Assembly: GCF_016862975.1 (NCBI RefSeq)
Contig: NZ_BONZ01000016.1
Location: forward strand, 1-64,000
Reading direction: 5' to 3'
DNA length: 64,000 nucleotides
From: Rugosimonospora africana
GTDB taxonomy: Bacteria; Actinomycetota; Actinomycetes; Mycobacteriales; Micromonosporaceae
Part shown: one piece after another, positions 1-8,146 of the stretch
Layout of the letters: each line of letters opens with the position of its first letter
Position numbering within the stretch: the first letter of the stretch is position 1
Position numbers and translations under genes: made by a program
The notes under the pieces: model-generated
What the model was told of the DNA's origin: nothing
Seen by the model: only the letters and a program-made list of their open reading frames with translations
Database searches by the model: none

Positions 1-93
1 GCCGCGCCGCGAACACGGCATCCTCTTGGCGACCGCCGCGCCGCGAACACGGCATCCTCTTGGCGACCGCCGCGCCGCGAACACGGCATCCTC
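1..93. repeat. 34-bp tandem repeat, about 2.7 copies
   Basis: Two exact 34-bp copies (1-34 and 35-68) are followed by a partial third copy (69-93) that diverges at the CTC/CCGCGG junction. The array continues off the left edge, so its full copy number is unknown. It lies upstream of the first gene and is not a CRISPR: there are no spacers and the copies are directly contiguous. It resembles intergenic minisatellites seen elsewhere in this window. Confidence 0.9.
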
Positions 94-144
94 CCGCGGT
101 TGCGGGGCTGCGACCACAGGTGATGCCGCCTACAGTGGCCGGCC

Positions 145-855
145 ATGACTCAACCCCTCAATCTGGACGCCATGGTCGATCGGGCCGCGTTCTTCTCACA
201 CGAGCATCAACTGCACCTCATCGATCTGGCCGAGCGATTCGGAGAGCACCGGTTCGAGGTCGATCTCAACGCCGGGACGCTGGACTTCGTGGCCGATCGG
301 CCGTTGCTGCGTACCGCCGCGGGGTTGCTCGGGTCCGCCTCGGAGGGCGTGGGGACTTGGCTGTGGGGCTGGGCCAATCCCGCCGGATTCTCCGCGCAGG
401 TGACCGCGTTCGGCGAACGGATCGCCCAGTTCGGCCGCGCGTACGGCGTGCGCGAGCTGGTGGACGCGGAGCTGCCGCTGGATGCGTACCTCGCCGCGCG
501 GCTGGTCGACGCGGCCAAGCTGGTCACCGGCCGGTGGACCAGCTACTCCGGGCAGGCCGGTCCGGGACTGCGGACGTACCTGCTCATCGACGCGCCGGAA
601 CTGCACCTGCCGGTACCGGGAGTGAATCGGTCTGTGCGGGTCATCGGAGAGGCACTCAGCTACGGCCTGATCCACGATCACCGGCTCGCGCTGCTCTCGT
701 ACGCGCAGCTTCGCGGCCTCACGGCGAACAACGGCAGCGACGGGAAGTCGGTCCGGGTCTGGTTTCCCGACGGGCAGGTGACCGTGGAGTTCGACGGGCT
801 CGGGCGGATCGGCCAGATGTCCGCCGAGATGCGACCGCCGCAGCGGAACTCATAA
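145..855 (+). CDS. DUF6882 family protein
   Basis: A 236-residue soluble protein with no signal peptide or membrane segment. The ATG at 145 is the first start after the repeat array. The fold resembles DUF6882 proteins: an N-terminal helical part, a VGTWLWGW-type aromatic segment near residue 70, and a C-terminal beta-rich part with VRVWFPDGQ near residue 205. No catalytic motif is visible and the function is unknown. It stands alone, 45 bp upstream of a padR gene in the same direction. The family assignment is from recall of sequence style, not a search. Confidence 0.65.
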   Translation: MTQPLNLDAMVDRAAFFSHEHQLHLIDLAERFGEHRFEVDLNAGTLDFVADRPLLRTAAGLLGSASEGVGTWLWGWANPAGFSAQVTAFGERIAQFGRAYGVRELVDAELPLDAYLAARLVDAAKLVTGRWTSYSGQAGPGLRTYLLIDAPELHLPVPGVNRSVRVIGEALSYGLIHDHRLALLSYAQLRGLTANNGSDGKSVRVWFPDGQVTVEFDGLGRIGQMSAEMRPPQRNS

Positions 856-900
856 ATACATCGCTGTTGCATATATCGTGAGCCGGTATATAGTTCGTGC

Positions 901-1248
901 ATGACAGAGTCGCCGCTGGGTGAACCGGCCTTCCTTGTCCTGACTGCGCTCGCCGCCGAACCGCAGCACGGGTACGGCGTCGTCGAAGACGTGCTGCGAA
1001 TCTCCGAGGGCCGCGTGCGGCTGCGCGCCGGCACGCTGTACGCGGTACTCGACCGGCTGTGCGCCGGCGGCCTGATCGAGGTCGAACGGGAAGAGGTCGT
1101 GCAGTCCCGGCTGCGGCGGTACTACCGGCTGACCGGGCTGGGCACCGAGCGCCTGGCCGACGAGACGCAGCGGCTGCGCCGGCACGCGGACGCGGCCACG
1201 GCCCGGCTCCGCAAGCTCGGCACATCCTTCGGGCTCGGTGCCGCATGA
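901..1248 (+). CDS. PadR family transcriptional regulator
   Basis: A 115-residue winged-helix protein of the short PadR type. Seen: an N-terminal recognition region with EPQHGYGVVEDV, then the wing-like RLRAGTLYAVLDRLCAGGLIEVE, and a short C-terminal dimerisation helix. PadR proteins repress nearby genes, often transporters, and respond to small molecules. The stop codon overlaps the next gene's ATG (ATGA at 1245), so the two are translationally coupled and the regulator probably controls its membrane-protein partner. An AT-rich stretch at 850-895 just upstream, including TATATCGTGAGCCGGTATATA, is a plausible promoter/operator zone. Confidence 0.9.
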   Translation: MTESPLGEPAFLVLTALAAEPQHGYGVVEDVLRISEGRVRLRAGTLYAVLDRLCAGGLIEVEREEVVQSRLRRYYRLTGLGTERLADETQRLRRHADAATARLRKLGTSFGLGAA

Positions 1249-2465
1249 GCGGCGAGGCCGGCATGAGCAGCGGGGCGGGCGAGAGTGGCGAGGGTGGCAT
1301 GGGCGGCACGACGGGGGGACGCGGCATGGATGACGTGCTGGAGCGCCGGTACCGGCGGCTGCTGGCCTGGTACCCGGCGCAGCACCGGGCCCGGTACGAG
1401 GACGAGATGGTCGGGACGATGCTCGCCGGAGCGGGTCCGGGGCAGCGTTGGCCGGGTGCGGGCGAGACGGTGGACGTCCTGCTCGCCGCCGTGCGAGCGC
1501 GCCTGGGACGGGCCACGTCCAGGCTGCGCGACCCCCGCTGGTACGACGCCGCGGCGACGGTCGCCGTGCTCCTGTCGATGCTGCTGGTCGCCTGCGACCT
1601 GCGCATCAGCGTCCACCGGTACGCGTGGTCGCGACGCCTGCCGGACATCGGCGGGATCTCGCTTGGTGCCGCGTTCCCGGCGAGGGTCTGGGCTCCCGCG
1701 GTCGTCGGGTTGGCCGTGACCGTGGCGGTGCTGGTCGGGCGTCGGGTCGTCGCGGCAACGGTGGCCTGGGCGGCGGTGCTCGGTGCGGTGGTCCTGGCGG
1801 TTCACGAGCCGCTCGGCAGCCCGCCGCTGGGCGCGGTCTCCAAGGGTTGGTTGCTGGTCGCGACGATCGTCGCCGCGGTGGCGCTGAGCCTCCCCGGTAC
1901 CGCCGCTCACGCGCGCGCCATCCTCGGCTGGCCCCGCACCGTCGGGTTCGCCGTCGCCTGCGCACTGCTGATCGGGTCGGCCGCGGTCGACCCGCTGCTG
2001 GCCAAGATCACGTCAGAGGGCCGGCACTACTACACCGTCGAGCTGTGGCCGAACGGTGGCGGATACCTCCGGCAGATCTTCGACGGCGATGGCATGGGCA
2101 CCGGACTGGCGCCGATCCTGCTGTACGTCGCGGCGCTCTCGATAATGATCACGGTGGTCGCGCGGATCGAGCCGGCGATCCGCCGCCGGCTGCTCGCCCT
2201 GCTGGCACCCGCGGTCGTGTTCTACGCCCTGGTCTCGGTGTTCTTCCGGAGCTTTGAGGTGCCCCCCGACTTCTTCGGTGAGCCGGGCAGGCCGGTACCC
2301 CCGCAGTGGGTGGTCCTGATCGCCACGCCGGTGCTGACGTTCCTGGTCGCCCTGCTCCTGGTTCGCCGCGCGGACCGCACCCAGCGGCTCGCCGACCTGG
2401 GACGTACCGCGCTGCGCCAGCCGACGGCCGGAGATGGCGGCGGCCAGGCAACCTCAGAGCGGTGA
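1245..2465 (+). CDS. multi-pass membrane protein with permease-prefix-like N terminus, PadR partner
   Basis: A 406-residue protein if the ATG at 1245 (ATGA overlap with padR) is used; a second ATG at 1326 would give a start close to the conserved RRYRRLLAWYPAQHRARYEDEM segment. That segment resembles the cytosolic prefix often found in PadR-linked actinobacterial membrane proteins. After it come roughly eight hydrophobic helices (for example AATVAVLLSMLLVA, VVGLAVTVAVLVG, PILLYVAALSIMITVV, PVLTFLVALLLV). No transport motif or ATPase is visible, so substrate and role are unknown. It overlaps the convergent GNAT gene by 12 bp at its 3' end. Confidence 0.75.
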   Translation: MSGEAGMSSGAGESGEGGMGGTTGGRGMDDVLERRYRRLLAWYPAQHRARYEDEMVGTMLAGAGPGQRWPGAGETVDVLLAAVRARLGRATSRLRDPRWYDAAATVAVLLSMLLVACDLRISVHRYAWSRRLPDIGGISLGAAFPARVWAPAVVGLAVTVAVLVGRRVVAATVAWAAVLGAVVLAVHEPLGSPPLGAVSKGWLLVATIVAAVALSLPGTAAHARAILGWPRTVGFAVACALLIGSAAVDPLLAKITSEGRHYYTVELWPNGGGYLRQIFDGDGMGTGLAPILLYVAALSIMITVVARIEPAIRRRLLALLAPAVVFYALVSVFFRSFEVPPDFFGEPGRPVPPQWVVLIATPVLTFLVALLLVRRADRTQRLADLGRTALRQPTAGDGGGQATSER

Positions 2466-2981
2466 CGGGTCGTCGCGCAGTCGGCTGTAGAGGTACCCGT
2501 CGCGCCACTGGCCGGCCCGGAACTCGCCCGCGCGGATCACGCCCTCCAACTGGAAGCCAGCCTTCACCAGTGACTTCTGCTCCGCCGTGTTCTCCGCATG
2601 GGTACCGGCCGCGATGCGCCGCACCGGAGTGTGGCTGAAGAGGTAGTCGCACAGCATCGCCTGTGCCCGCCAACCGATGCCGCGTCCCCGCCACTCGGGC
2701 AGCAGCGCGATCCCGATCTCCCAGTGCGGGGCCACGCCGCCGTACAGCCGGGATACGTAGCTCACGAACCCGGCGGCGGCCGACTCCTGTTCCACCTCGA
2801 CGATCAGCCGGCCTCTGTCCTCACCGAGGTAGCCATCGGCCGCGAACCGGCGGGGCGGCTCCTGCGCGTCGCGGAAACCCGCCCAGTCAAGGCCGATGAG
2901 AAACGGCTCGGTCAGGAACCGTTGAAACATCGGCAGGTCGTCCTCCGCGACCGGCCTCAGCCGGATGGGAATCTCATCCAT
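2454..2981 (-). CDS. GNAT family N-acetyltransferase (RimJ/RimL-like)
   Basis: A 175-residue single-domain acetyltransferase. The acetyl-CoA binding motif is visible as LLPEWRGRGIGWRAQAMLCDY near residues 93-113, preceded by HWEIGIAL and followed by AENTAEQKSLVKAGFQLEGVIR, the pattern of RimJ/RimL-like enzymes acting on protein N termini or small amines. The substrate cannot be told from sequence. It is convergent with the membrane protein and overlaps its end by 12 bp. It diverges from the MerR/TipAL gene. Confidence 0.88.
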   Translation of the reverse strand: MDEIPIRLRPVAEDDLPMFQRFLTEPFLIGLDWAGFRDAQEPPRRFAADGYLGEDRGRLIVEVEQESAAAGFVSYVSRLYGGVAPHWEIGIALLPEWRGRGIGWRAQAMLCDYLFSHTPVRRIAAGTHAENTAEQKSLVKAGFQLEGVIRAGEFRAGQWRDGYLYSRLRDDPSPL

Positions 2982-3046
2982 GTCCAGCGACAGTAGCGGT
3001 CGGCTCCAAGGGCGGCTGTGCTCGAAGCCTGGCCACCGGTTTGGAC

Positions 3047-3077
3047 TTGACCCTCACGTCGCGTGAGGCTGGACGCT
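3047..3077 (+). promoter_or_regulatory. MerR-type promoter with dyad operator for the TipAL-like gene
   Basis: TTGACC at 3047-3052 is a good -35. It runs into a perfect dyad, CCTCACG (3052-3058), TCG, CGTGAGG (3062-3068), which would sit in the -35/-10 spacer as in classic MerR-family promoters with 19-20 bp spacing. The matching -10 is weak. A strong ribosome site, GGAAGGAGGGG (3084-3094), follows. This points to direct autoregulation by the gene starting at 3100. Confidence 0.7.
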
Positions 3078-3099
3078 GGCGCGGGAAGGAGGGGACAAC

Positions 3100-3861
3100 A
3101 TGGACTACTCGGTCGGGCAGGTCGCCCGGTACGCCGGTATCAGCGTGCGCACGCTGCACCACTACCACGAGATCGGGCTGCTCACGCCACGCGGCCGCAC
3201 CGCGACCGGCTACCGCCGGTACGGCGGATCCGATCTCGAGCGGTTGCAACAGGTGCTGTTCTACCGGGAGCTGGGTTTTCCCCTCGAAGAGATCGCGGCC
3301 ATCCTCGACGATCCGGGTACCGATGCCCAGGCGCACCTGCGCCGCCAGCACACGTTGCTGAACAAGCGGATCGACCGGCTCCGGACGATGGTCACGGCCG
3401 TGGAACGCGCGATGGAGGCGGAGAAGATGGGTGTGTCACTGACCCCGGAGGAGCGCTTCGAGGTGTTCGGCGAGAACGACCCGGCGCAGTACGCCGACGA
3501 GGTCGAACAACGCTGGGGTGAGACCGACGCGTACAAGCAGTCCCAGGAGCGGATGAAGTCCTACACCAAGGACGACTGGGTGACGATCAAGGCGGAGGGC
3601 GAGGAGGCGACGCGCCGGTTCGCCGAGGCGATGGCCTCCGGTGAGCCGGCAGCCGGCCAGAGTGCCATGGACGCGGCCGAGGCGCACCGGCAGCACATCG
3701 AACGTTGGTTCTACGACGTGCCGTACGCGATGCACCGCTGCCTGGCCGAGATGTACGTGGCCGATCCGAGGTTCACCGCGAACTACGAGGAAGTGGCACC
3801 GGGCCTGGCGCAGTACGTGCGCGACGCGATCCTGGCCAACGCCGACCGGCACGAGGCATAG
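3100..3861 (+). CDS. MerR family regulator with TipAS drug-binding domain
   Basis: A 253-residue protein. Residues 1-70 are a MerR helix-turn-helix (YSVGQVARYAGISVRTLHHYHEIGL...GYRRYGGSDLERLQQVLFYRELGF), then a coiled-coil dimer helix to about residue 110. The C-terminal 140 residues match the TipAS fold, ending in the WFYDVPYAMHRCLAEMY segment. TipAL proteins bind thiopeptides and other multidrug ligands and activate their own promoter. The upstream promoter has the MerR dyad and the start is fixed by a strong Shine-Dalgarno. No obvious drug exporter is next to it. Confidence 0.92.
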   Translation: MDYSVGQVARYAGISVRTLHHYHEIGLLTPRGRTATGYRRYGGSDLERLQQVLFYRELGFPLEEIAAILDDPGTDAQAHLRRQHTLLNKRIDRLRTMVTAVERAMEAEKMGVSLTPEERFEVFGENDPAQYADEVEQRWGETDAYKQSQERMKSYTKDDWVTIKAEGEEATRRFAEAMASGEPAAGQSAMDAAEAHRQHIERWFYDVPYAMHRCLAEMYVADPRFTANYEEVAPGLAQYVRDAILANADRHEA

Positions 3862-3916
3862 GCGGCCGGGCCGCGGGTGCCTGGCGCCCGGCCGGCCGCC
3901 GGGAAGGGCCTGTATC

Positions 3917-3945
3917 CCCGGGTGGAGCCGCCGGTTCCACCCGGG
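3917..3945 (+). terminator. stem-loop downstream of the TipAL-like gene
   Basis: A perfect 10-bp stem, CCCGGGTGGA (3917-3926) with TCCACCCGGG (3936-3945), and a 9-nt loop. It lies 56 bp after the regulator stop and 80 bp before the response regulator. There is no T-run, as is usual for actinomycete terminators. Confidence 0.6.
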
Positions 3946-4027
3946 TTCAGGACGGCGGGCTCCGTCAACCGGACCAACCAGAAGACCCGGCCAGAACCGG
4001 CCGGCGGGTGGATGTAAGGATCCGGGT

Positions 4028-4681
4028 ATGACAATCCGGGTGGTCGTGGCCGATGACCAGACCGCGGTACGGGAGGGGCTCGCACTGTTGCTGGGCCTGC
4101 TCGACGACGTGGACGTGGTCGGCTCGGCGGCGGATGGGGACGAGGCCGTGGCACTGGTCGCCGAGCATGGCGCCGATGTCGTGCTGATGGACCTGAGGAT
4201 GCCCCGGTGCGACGGGGTCACCGCGACCGCCCGGATCCGCGCCGACCACCCGGAGACCCAGATCGTGGTCCTCACGACGTACGCGGAGGACGCCGACATC
4301 CTGGCGGCACTGCGCGCCGGAGCCCTGGGATACCTGACCAAGGACGCCGGCCGGGCACAGATCGCGGCGGCCGTCCGGGCAGCGGCCAACGGTCAGTCGG
4401 TGCTCGATCCCCAGGTTCAGCAACGACTGCTCGCCGCCGCCACCGGTGCCGCTCCGGTCACCGAGGGCGGCCTGCCGGACGGGCTGACCGCGCGCGAGGG
4501 CGACGTCCTGCGGTTGATCGCGGGCGGCCTGTCGAACCGGGAGATCGCCGCGAAGCTGTACGTCAGCGAAGCCACGGTCAAGTCGCACATCAACCGGCTG
4601 TTCGCCAAGACCGGGGTACGGGATCGGGCACAGGCCGTGCAGTACGCGTACCGGCACGGCCTGACCGACACGACTTCCTGA
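4028..4681 (+). CDS. NarL/FixJ family response regulator, orphan
   Basis: A 217-residue two-domain regulator. The receiver domain has the acidic pair in VVADDQ (residues 8-9), the phospho-acceptor Asp in VVLMDLRMP near residue 55, the LTTYAEDADI switch Thr, and the YLTKDAG lysine. The C-terminal LuxR-type helix-turn-helix is LTAREGDVLRLIAGGLSNREIAAKLYVSEATVKSHINRLF. The ATG at 4028 is preceded by AAGGA seven bases upstream. These regulators normally pair with a HisKA_3 kinase; none lies nearby, so its partner must be elsewhere or lost. Confidence 0.92.
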   Translation: MTIRVVVADDQTAVREGLALLLGLLDDVDVVGSAADGDEAVALVAEHGADVVLMDLRMPRCDGVTATARIRADHPETQIVVLTTYAEDADILAALRAGALGYLTKDAGRAQIAAAVRAAANGQSVLDPQVQQRLLAAATGAAPVTEGGLPDGLTAREGDVLRLIAGGLSNREIAAKLYVSEATVKSHINRLFAKTGVRDRAQAVQYAYRHGLTDTTS

Positions 4682-4764
4682 CCGGGCGCCGCGCCGGGAC
4701 TGTGCTCGCCGGGATTCAGCCGGACCAGGGCTGAACTCAGCGAGGCACCCAGCCCAGCGAGGGT

Positions 4765-5469
4765 TCAGCTCAGCGAAGTGGTCGCCAGTTTGATGGCGAA
4801 GCCGACGAAGACCGCGCCGATCCCGGTCGCCAGCGCCCGGGACAACCCGCGACGGCTGCGGAACCAGGCCGCCAGGTAGCTGCCCGTGAAGATCAGCGTG
4901 GTCAGGTACGCCGCGCTGATCAGCTCGACGATGGCGCCCAGGATCAGAAACGACAGCCAGGGCCGGGGGTACTCAGGCTGGACAAACTGGATGAAGAACG
5001 AGATGAAGAACAGAATCGCCTTCGGGTTGAGCAGGCTGACCACCAGCGACTTGCGGAACGGGCTGCGCGCGGGCACAGCCGGCGCGGCGGTCGCGCTGGC
5101 GGTCGCGGTGGCCAGCCCGGCGTTCGCCGGTGCTCCCTCCGCCGCCCCGGCTGCCCCCGACGATCCGGAGCGCCGGCTGCGCCAGGCGCGACGCAGCATG
5201 CCGATCCCGATCCAGCACAGGTACCCCGCGCCGGCGTACTTCACGATCAGGAACAGCGCAGGCTGGGCGCGCAGCAGCGAGGCGACCCCGGCCGCGGACA
5301 GCGTCATGAGCACCGCGTCGCCGATGAACACCCCGAACGCTCCCGCGTAACCGCTGCGTATCCCGAGCCGGGCGGCGGTGGACAGCACGTACATCGAGTT
5401 CGGCCCCGGAAGGAGGACGATGGCCGCGGTACCGAGCAGGTACGCCCAGATGTTGGTGATGCCGAACAT
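4765..5469 (-). CDS. LysE family translocator
   Basis: A 234-residue membrane exporter. The N-terminal signature LLGTAAIVLLPGPNSMYVLSTAARLGIRSGYAGAFGVFIGD is diagnostic of the LysE/RhtB family, which export amino acids or related small metabolites. About six helices are visible. A roughly 40-residue Ala/Ser/Gly-rich loop in the middle (GSSGAAGAAEGAPANAGLAT) is longer than usual and probably cytosolic. GAAGGTGGG lies just before the ATG. Substrate is unknown. Confidence 0.9.
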   Translation of the reverse strand: MFGITNIWAYLLGTAAIVLLPGPNSMYVLSTAARLGIRSGYAGAFGVFIGDAVLMTLSAAGVASLLRAQPALFLIVKYAGAGYLCWIGIGMLRRAWRSRRSGSSGAAGAAEGAPANAGLATATASATAAPAVPARSPFRKSLVVSLLNPKAILFFISFFIQFVQPEYPRPWLSFLILGAIVELISAAYLTTLIFTGSYLAAWFRSRRGLSRALATGIGAVFVGFAIKLATTSLS

Positions 5470-5506
5470 GTCCCACCTTCTTCCCGTGCCGAGCCACGCT
5501 CGACTC

Positions 5507-6742
5507 CTACTCGCGCGCCAGCCGCTCGGCCAGCCGCTTCTTGGCCAGTGGCCACTCGTCCACGGTCATCCCGTAGAACACCGAATCTCGCCAGGTGCCG
5601 TCAGCGCGGCGCTTGTGCCGGCGCAGTACGCCCTCCCGGGTCGCACCCAGCCGCTCGATCGCGGCCTGTGAGCGCAGGTTGCGGTTGTCGGTCTGCCACT
5701 CCACCCGCACCGCGCCCAGTTCCTCGAAGGCCCGGGTCATCAGCATGAGCTTCGCCTCGGTGTTGACGCCGGTGCGCCACCACCGCCGGCCCAGCTGGGT
5801 CGATCCTATGTGCACGCCGCGGTTGACCTCGTCAGCAGGTACGTACGAGGTGGTACCGATCACCTCGCCGGTACCGGCGTCGCGCATGACCCAGGGCACC
5901 CGCGACCCGTTGGCGGCCTCCCGCAGCTTGCGGGCCACCGCCTCGGCCAGGTCCTCGGGCGAGGCGGGCATCGGACCCGGGATGTACCGGTGTACCTCCT
6001 CGTCGTCCAGCGCCTCGAACAGGGCGGGGGCGTGGCACAGGTCCAGCGGTTCGAGGATCACGTATCGCCCGGTCATCACGGCCGGCTCGAGCCAGGGCGA
6101 GCGGGCCGGTCGCAGGTAGGCGGGGACGGGCGCGGACACGCCGTCCCCCGGCACCGGTACGCCCGAGGTCAGCCGCAGCGGGACGACCCCGGCCCAGTAC
6201 GGCAGCGCCAGATCCTCCGGCTCGTCGACCGGTCCACCGCTGCGTGCCTTCACCGAGATCTCGGTCAGCGTCAGCGCCAGCACGCCGGTGGCGGCCAGCT
6301 CGCGACCGGTCGGCGGCCGGCTGTCCGCCGAGCGTCCGGCGGCCACCTTCTCCACGAGCGCGGTCATCGCCCGGAGCTTCTCGGCCGGGTCGGTCACCTG
6401 GCGTACCGCGCCGAAGCACACCACCGACCGGTAGTTGGCGCTGTGGTGAAACTGCGCCCGGCCGAAGACCAGCCCGTCCAACTGGGTCACGCTGACGCAG
6501 ACCGGGTCACCGTCGCGCAACGCGAGCATCGGCCCGCTGCCGGTGGAGCCGTGCACGTACAGCGTGTCGTCCACCCGTGCGAACAGGGTGGGCAGCATCC
6601 GTGGCCCGTCACCGGCCACGAAGCCGAGATGGCAGACGTATGCCTCGTCGAGGACAGAGTGCGCGGCCGGGCGCTGGTAGGAGACCCGGCTCGGGTACCG
6701 GTGCGGGGTGGTGCGGCCGGTCGCCGGGAAGTCGGTGTCCAT
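5507..6742 (-). CDS. fusion: pyridoxamine-phosphate-oxidase-like split barrel plus GNAT acetyltransferase
   Basis: A 411-residue two-domain protein. Residues 1-215 are a flavin-binding split barrel of the NimA/PPOX-like type (AYVCHLGFVAGDGPRMLPTLFARVDDTLYVHG, then SANYRSVVCFG). Residues 225-411 are a RimJ/RimL-like GNAT domain (HIGSTQLGRRWWRTGVNTEAKLMLMTRAFEELGAVRVEW). Such fusions occur in actinobacteria; the flavin half may reduce or bind a cofactor and the GNAT half acetylates an unknown amine. AAGGAG precedes the ATG. It is divergent from a MocR-type regulator, with only 36 bp between starts, so that regulator probably controls it. Confidence 0.88.
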   Translation of the reverse strand: MDTDFPATGRTTPHRYPSRVSYQRPAAHSVLDEAYVCHLGFVAGDGPRMLPTLFARVDDTLYVHGSTGSGPMLALRDGDPVCVSVTQLDGLVFGRAQFHHSANYRSVVCFGAVRQVTDPAEKLRAMTALVEKVAAGRSADSRPPTGRELAATGVLALTLTEISVKARSGGPVDEPEDLALPYWAGVVPLRLTSGVPVPGDGVSAPVPAYLRPARSPWLEPAVMTGRYVILEPLDLCHAPALFEALDDEEVHRYIPGPMPASPEDLAEAVARKLREAANGSRVPWVMRDAGTGEVIGTTSYVPADEVNRGVHIGSTQLGRRWWRTGVNTEAKLMLMTRAFEELGAVRVEWQTDNRNLRSQAAIERLGATREGVLRRHKRRADGTWRDSVFYGMTVDEWPLAKKRLAERLARE

Positions 6743-6778
6743 GGCCTGACTCCTTTGTTCTGGTACAATCCTGGAGCT
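6743..6778. promoter_or_regulatory. shared divergent promoter of the PPOX-GNAT and MocR genes
   Basis: The 36-bp gap holds TACAAT (6764-6769), a near-consensus -10 placed so that transcription would begin at or next to the GTG at 6779, making the MocR gene leaderless. TTGT (6755-6758) and ACAA (6765-6768) form a small dyad over the same place and could be an operator. AAGGAG for the leftward gene also lies here, so regulator binding would affect both genes. Confidence 0.5.
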
Positions 6779-8101
6779 GTGGCGGTACGTTATCAGATTG
6801 CCGGTACGACGGCGGCGACGATTTCCGGCAGCATCGAGTCGGGCGTGCGCCGGGGCGCCCTGGTCGCGGGCCAGAGCCTGCCGCCGGTCCGGGAGCTGGC
6901 CGGCGCCCTGGGGGTGAGTGCCGGCACGGTGGCGGCGGCGTACCAGTCGCTGCGCCAGCGGGGGATCGTGGAGACCGCGGGGCGCAACGGCACCCGGATC
7001 CGGCCCCGGCCGCCGCTCGCGCCGACCCGCAGCGCGCTGCGGCTACCGAAACCGGCGGGGGTCCTGGACCTGTCGGCCGGCGAACCCGACGCCCGCCTGC
7101 TGCCCGACCTGCCGCGCCTGGACCTGCGTCCGCAGCGCGGATACGGCGACGCCGGGCCGATCCCCGAACTGATCGAGCTGGCCACCGCCCGGCTGTCCGC
7201 CGACGGCGTGCCGGTGCCCGCGCTCACCGTCACCGGTGGCGCGCTCGACGGCATCGACCGGCTGCTCGCCGCGCACCTGCGGCCGGGCGACCGGGTCGGT
7301 GTGGAGGATCCCGGCTGGGCCAACCTGTTCGACCTCGTCGCCGCCCAGGGGCTGACCCCGGTCGCCGTTCCCGTCGATGAGCAGGGGCCGACCCCGGAGG
7401 GGCTGTCCGCGGCGCTGTCCGCCGGGGTCGGCGCCGTGGTGGTGACCACCCGGGCGCAAAATCCGACCGGTGCGGCGGTGACCCGCGCCCGGGCGACCGC
7501 GCTGCGCGCCGTGCTGCGCACCCACCCCGATCTGCTGGTAGTCGAGGACGACCACGCGGCCGAACTGGCCGTGGTGGCGCTGCATCCGCTGGCCGGCGCG
7601 ACCCATCGGTGGGCGTTCGTCCGGTCGGTGTCCAAGCCGTACGGCCCGGACCTGCGGCTGGCCGTGATGGCCGGCGACGAGGCGACCCTGACCCGGGTCG
7701 AGGGCCGGATGCGGATCGGCACCGGCTGGGTGTCGAGCATCCTCCAGCAGGGCGTCGTCGCGCTCTGGCGGGACGACACGGTCGCCGCCCGGATCGACCG
7801 CGCGCGGGACAGCTACGCCCGGCGGCGCTCGGCGCTGCGCACCGCGCTGTCGGAGCGCGGCCTGAGCAGCGCGGGGAACACCGGGCTCAACGTGTGGCTG
7901 CCGGTACCCGACGAGACGGTCGCGGTGGCCCGGCTGCGGGACACCGGATACGCGGTCGCCCCGGGCTCGCTGTTCCGCCTGGCCACCCCGCCGGCGGTAC
8001 GGATCACGGTGAGCCCGCTGTCCGACGGTGACATCGAACCGCTGGCGGACGCGGCGCTCGACGCGGTCGGCGGCGCCCCCCGGGCCGGGTACGCGGTCTA
8101 G
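6779..8101 (+). CDS. MocR-type regulator: GntR helix-turn-helix fused to aminotransferase-like domain
   Basis: A 440-residue protein from a GTG start. Residues 1-75 are a GntR-type winged helix (GALVAGQSLPPVRELAGALGVSAGTVAAAYQSLRQRGIVET). The rest is a fold-type I PLP domain, with NPTGAAVTRARA, the VVEDDHAAEL aspartate and SVSKPYGPDLRLAVMAG carrying the putative PLP lysine. MocR proteins sense PLP or amino compounds and regulate divergent genes. An in-frame extension upstream lies inside the neighbouring antisense gene and was rejected. Confidence 0.9.
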   Translation: MAVRYQIAGTTAATISGSIESGVRRGALVAGQSLPPVRELAGALGVSAGTVAAAYQSLRQRGIVETAGRNGTRIRPRPPLAPTRSALRLPKPAGVLDLSAGEPDARLLPDLPRLDLRPQRGYGDAGPIPELIELATARLSADGVPVPALTVTGGALDGIDRLLAAHLRPGDRVGVEDPGWANLFDLVAAQGLTPVAVPVDEQGPTPEGLSAALSAGVGAVVVTTRAQNPTGAAVTRARATALRAVLRTHPDLLVVEDDHAAELAVVALHPLAGATHRWAFVRSVSKPYGPDLRLAVMAGDEATLTRVEGRMRIGTGWVSSILQQGVVALWRDDTVAARIDRARDSYARRRSALRTALSERGLSSAGNTGLNVWLPVPDETVAVARLRDTGYAVAPGSLFRLATPPAVRITVSPLSDGDIEPLADAALDAVGGAPRAGYAV

Positions 8102-8146
8102 CGACTTGGAGTGCCAAGCACCGGCCGATGCGGTACACCTGTCGGT

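Noticed and set aside
1-93. Possible CRISPR array
   Set aside because: Copies are contiguous with no spacers and no cas genes are present; it is a minisatellite.
4730-4769. GCTGAAC/GTTCAGC stem between the response regulator and lysE
   Set aside because: The right arm overlaps the lysE stop and the loop is long; weak as a terminator.
8132-8145. LexA-like site before udgX
   Set aside because: It shares GTACACCTGT with the recA site but only one half fits the palindrome, so it is mentioned in a finding and not listed as a feature.
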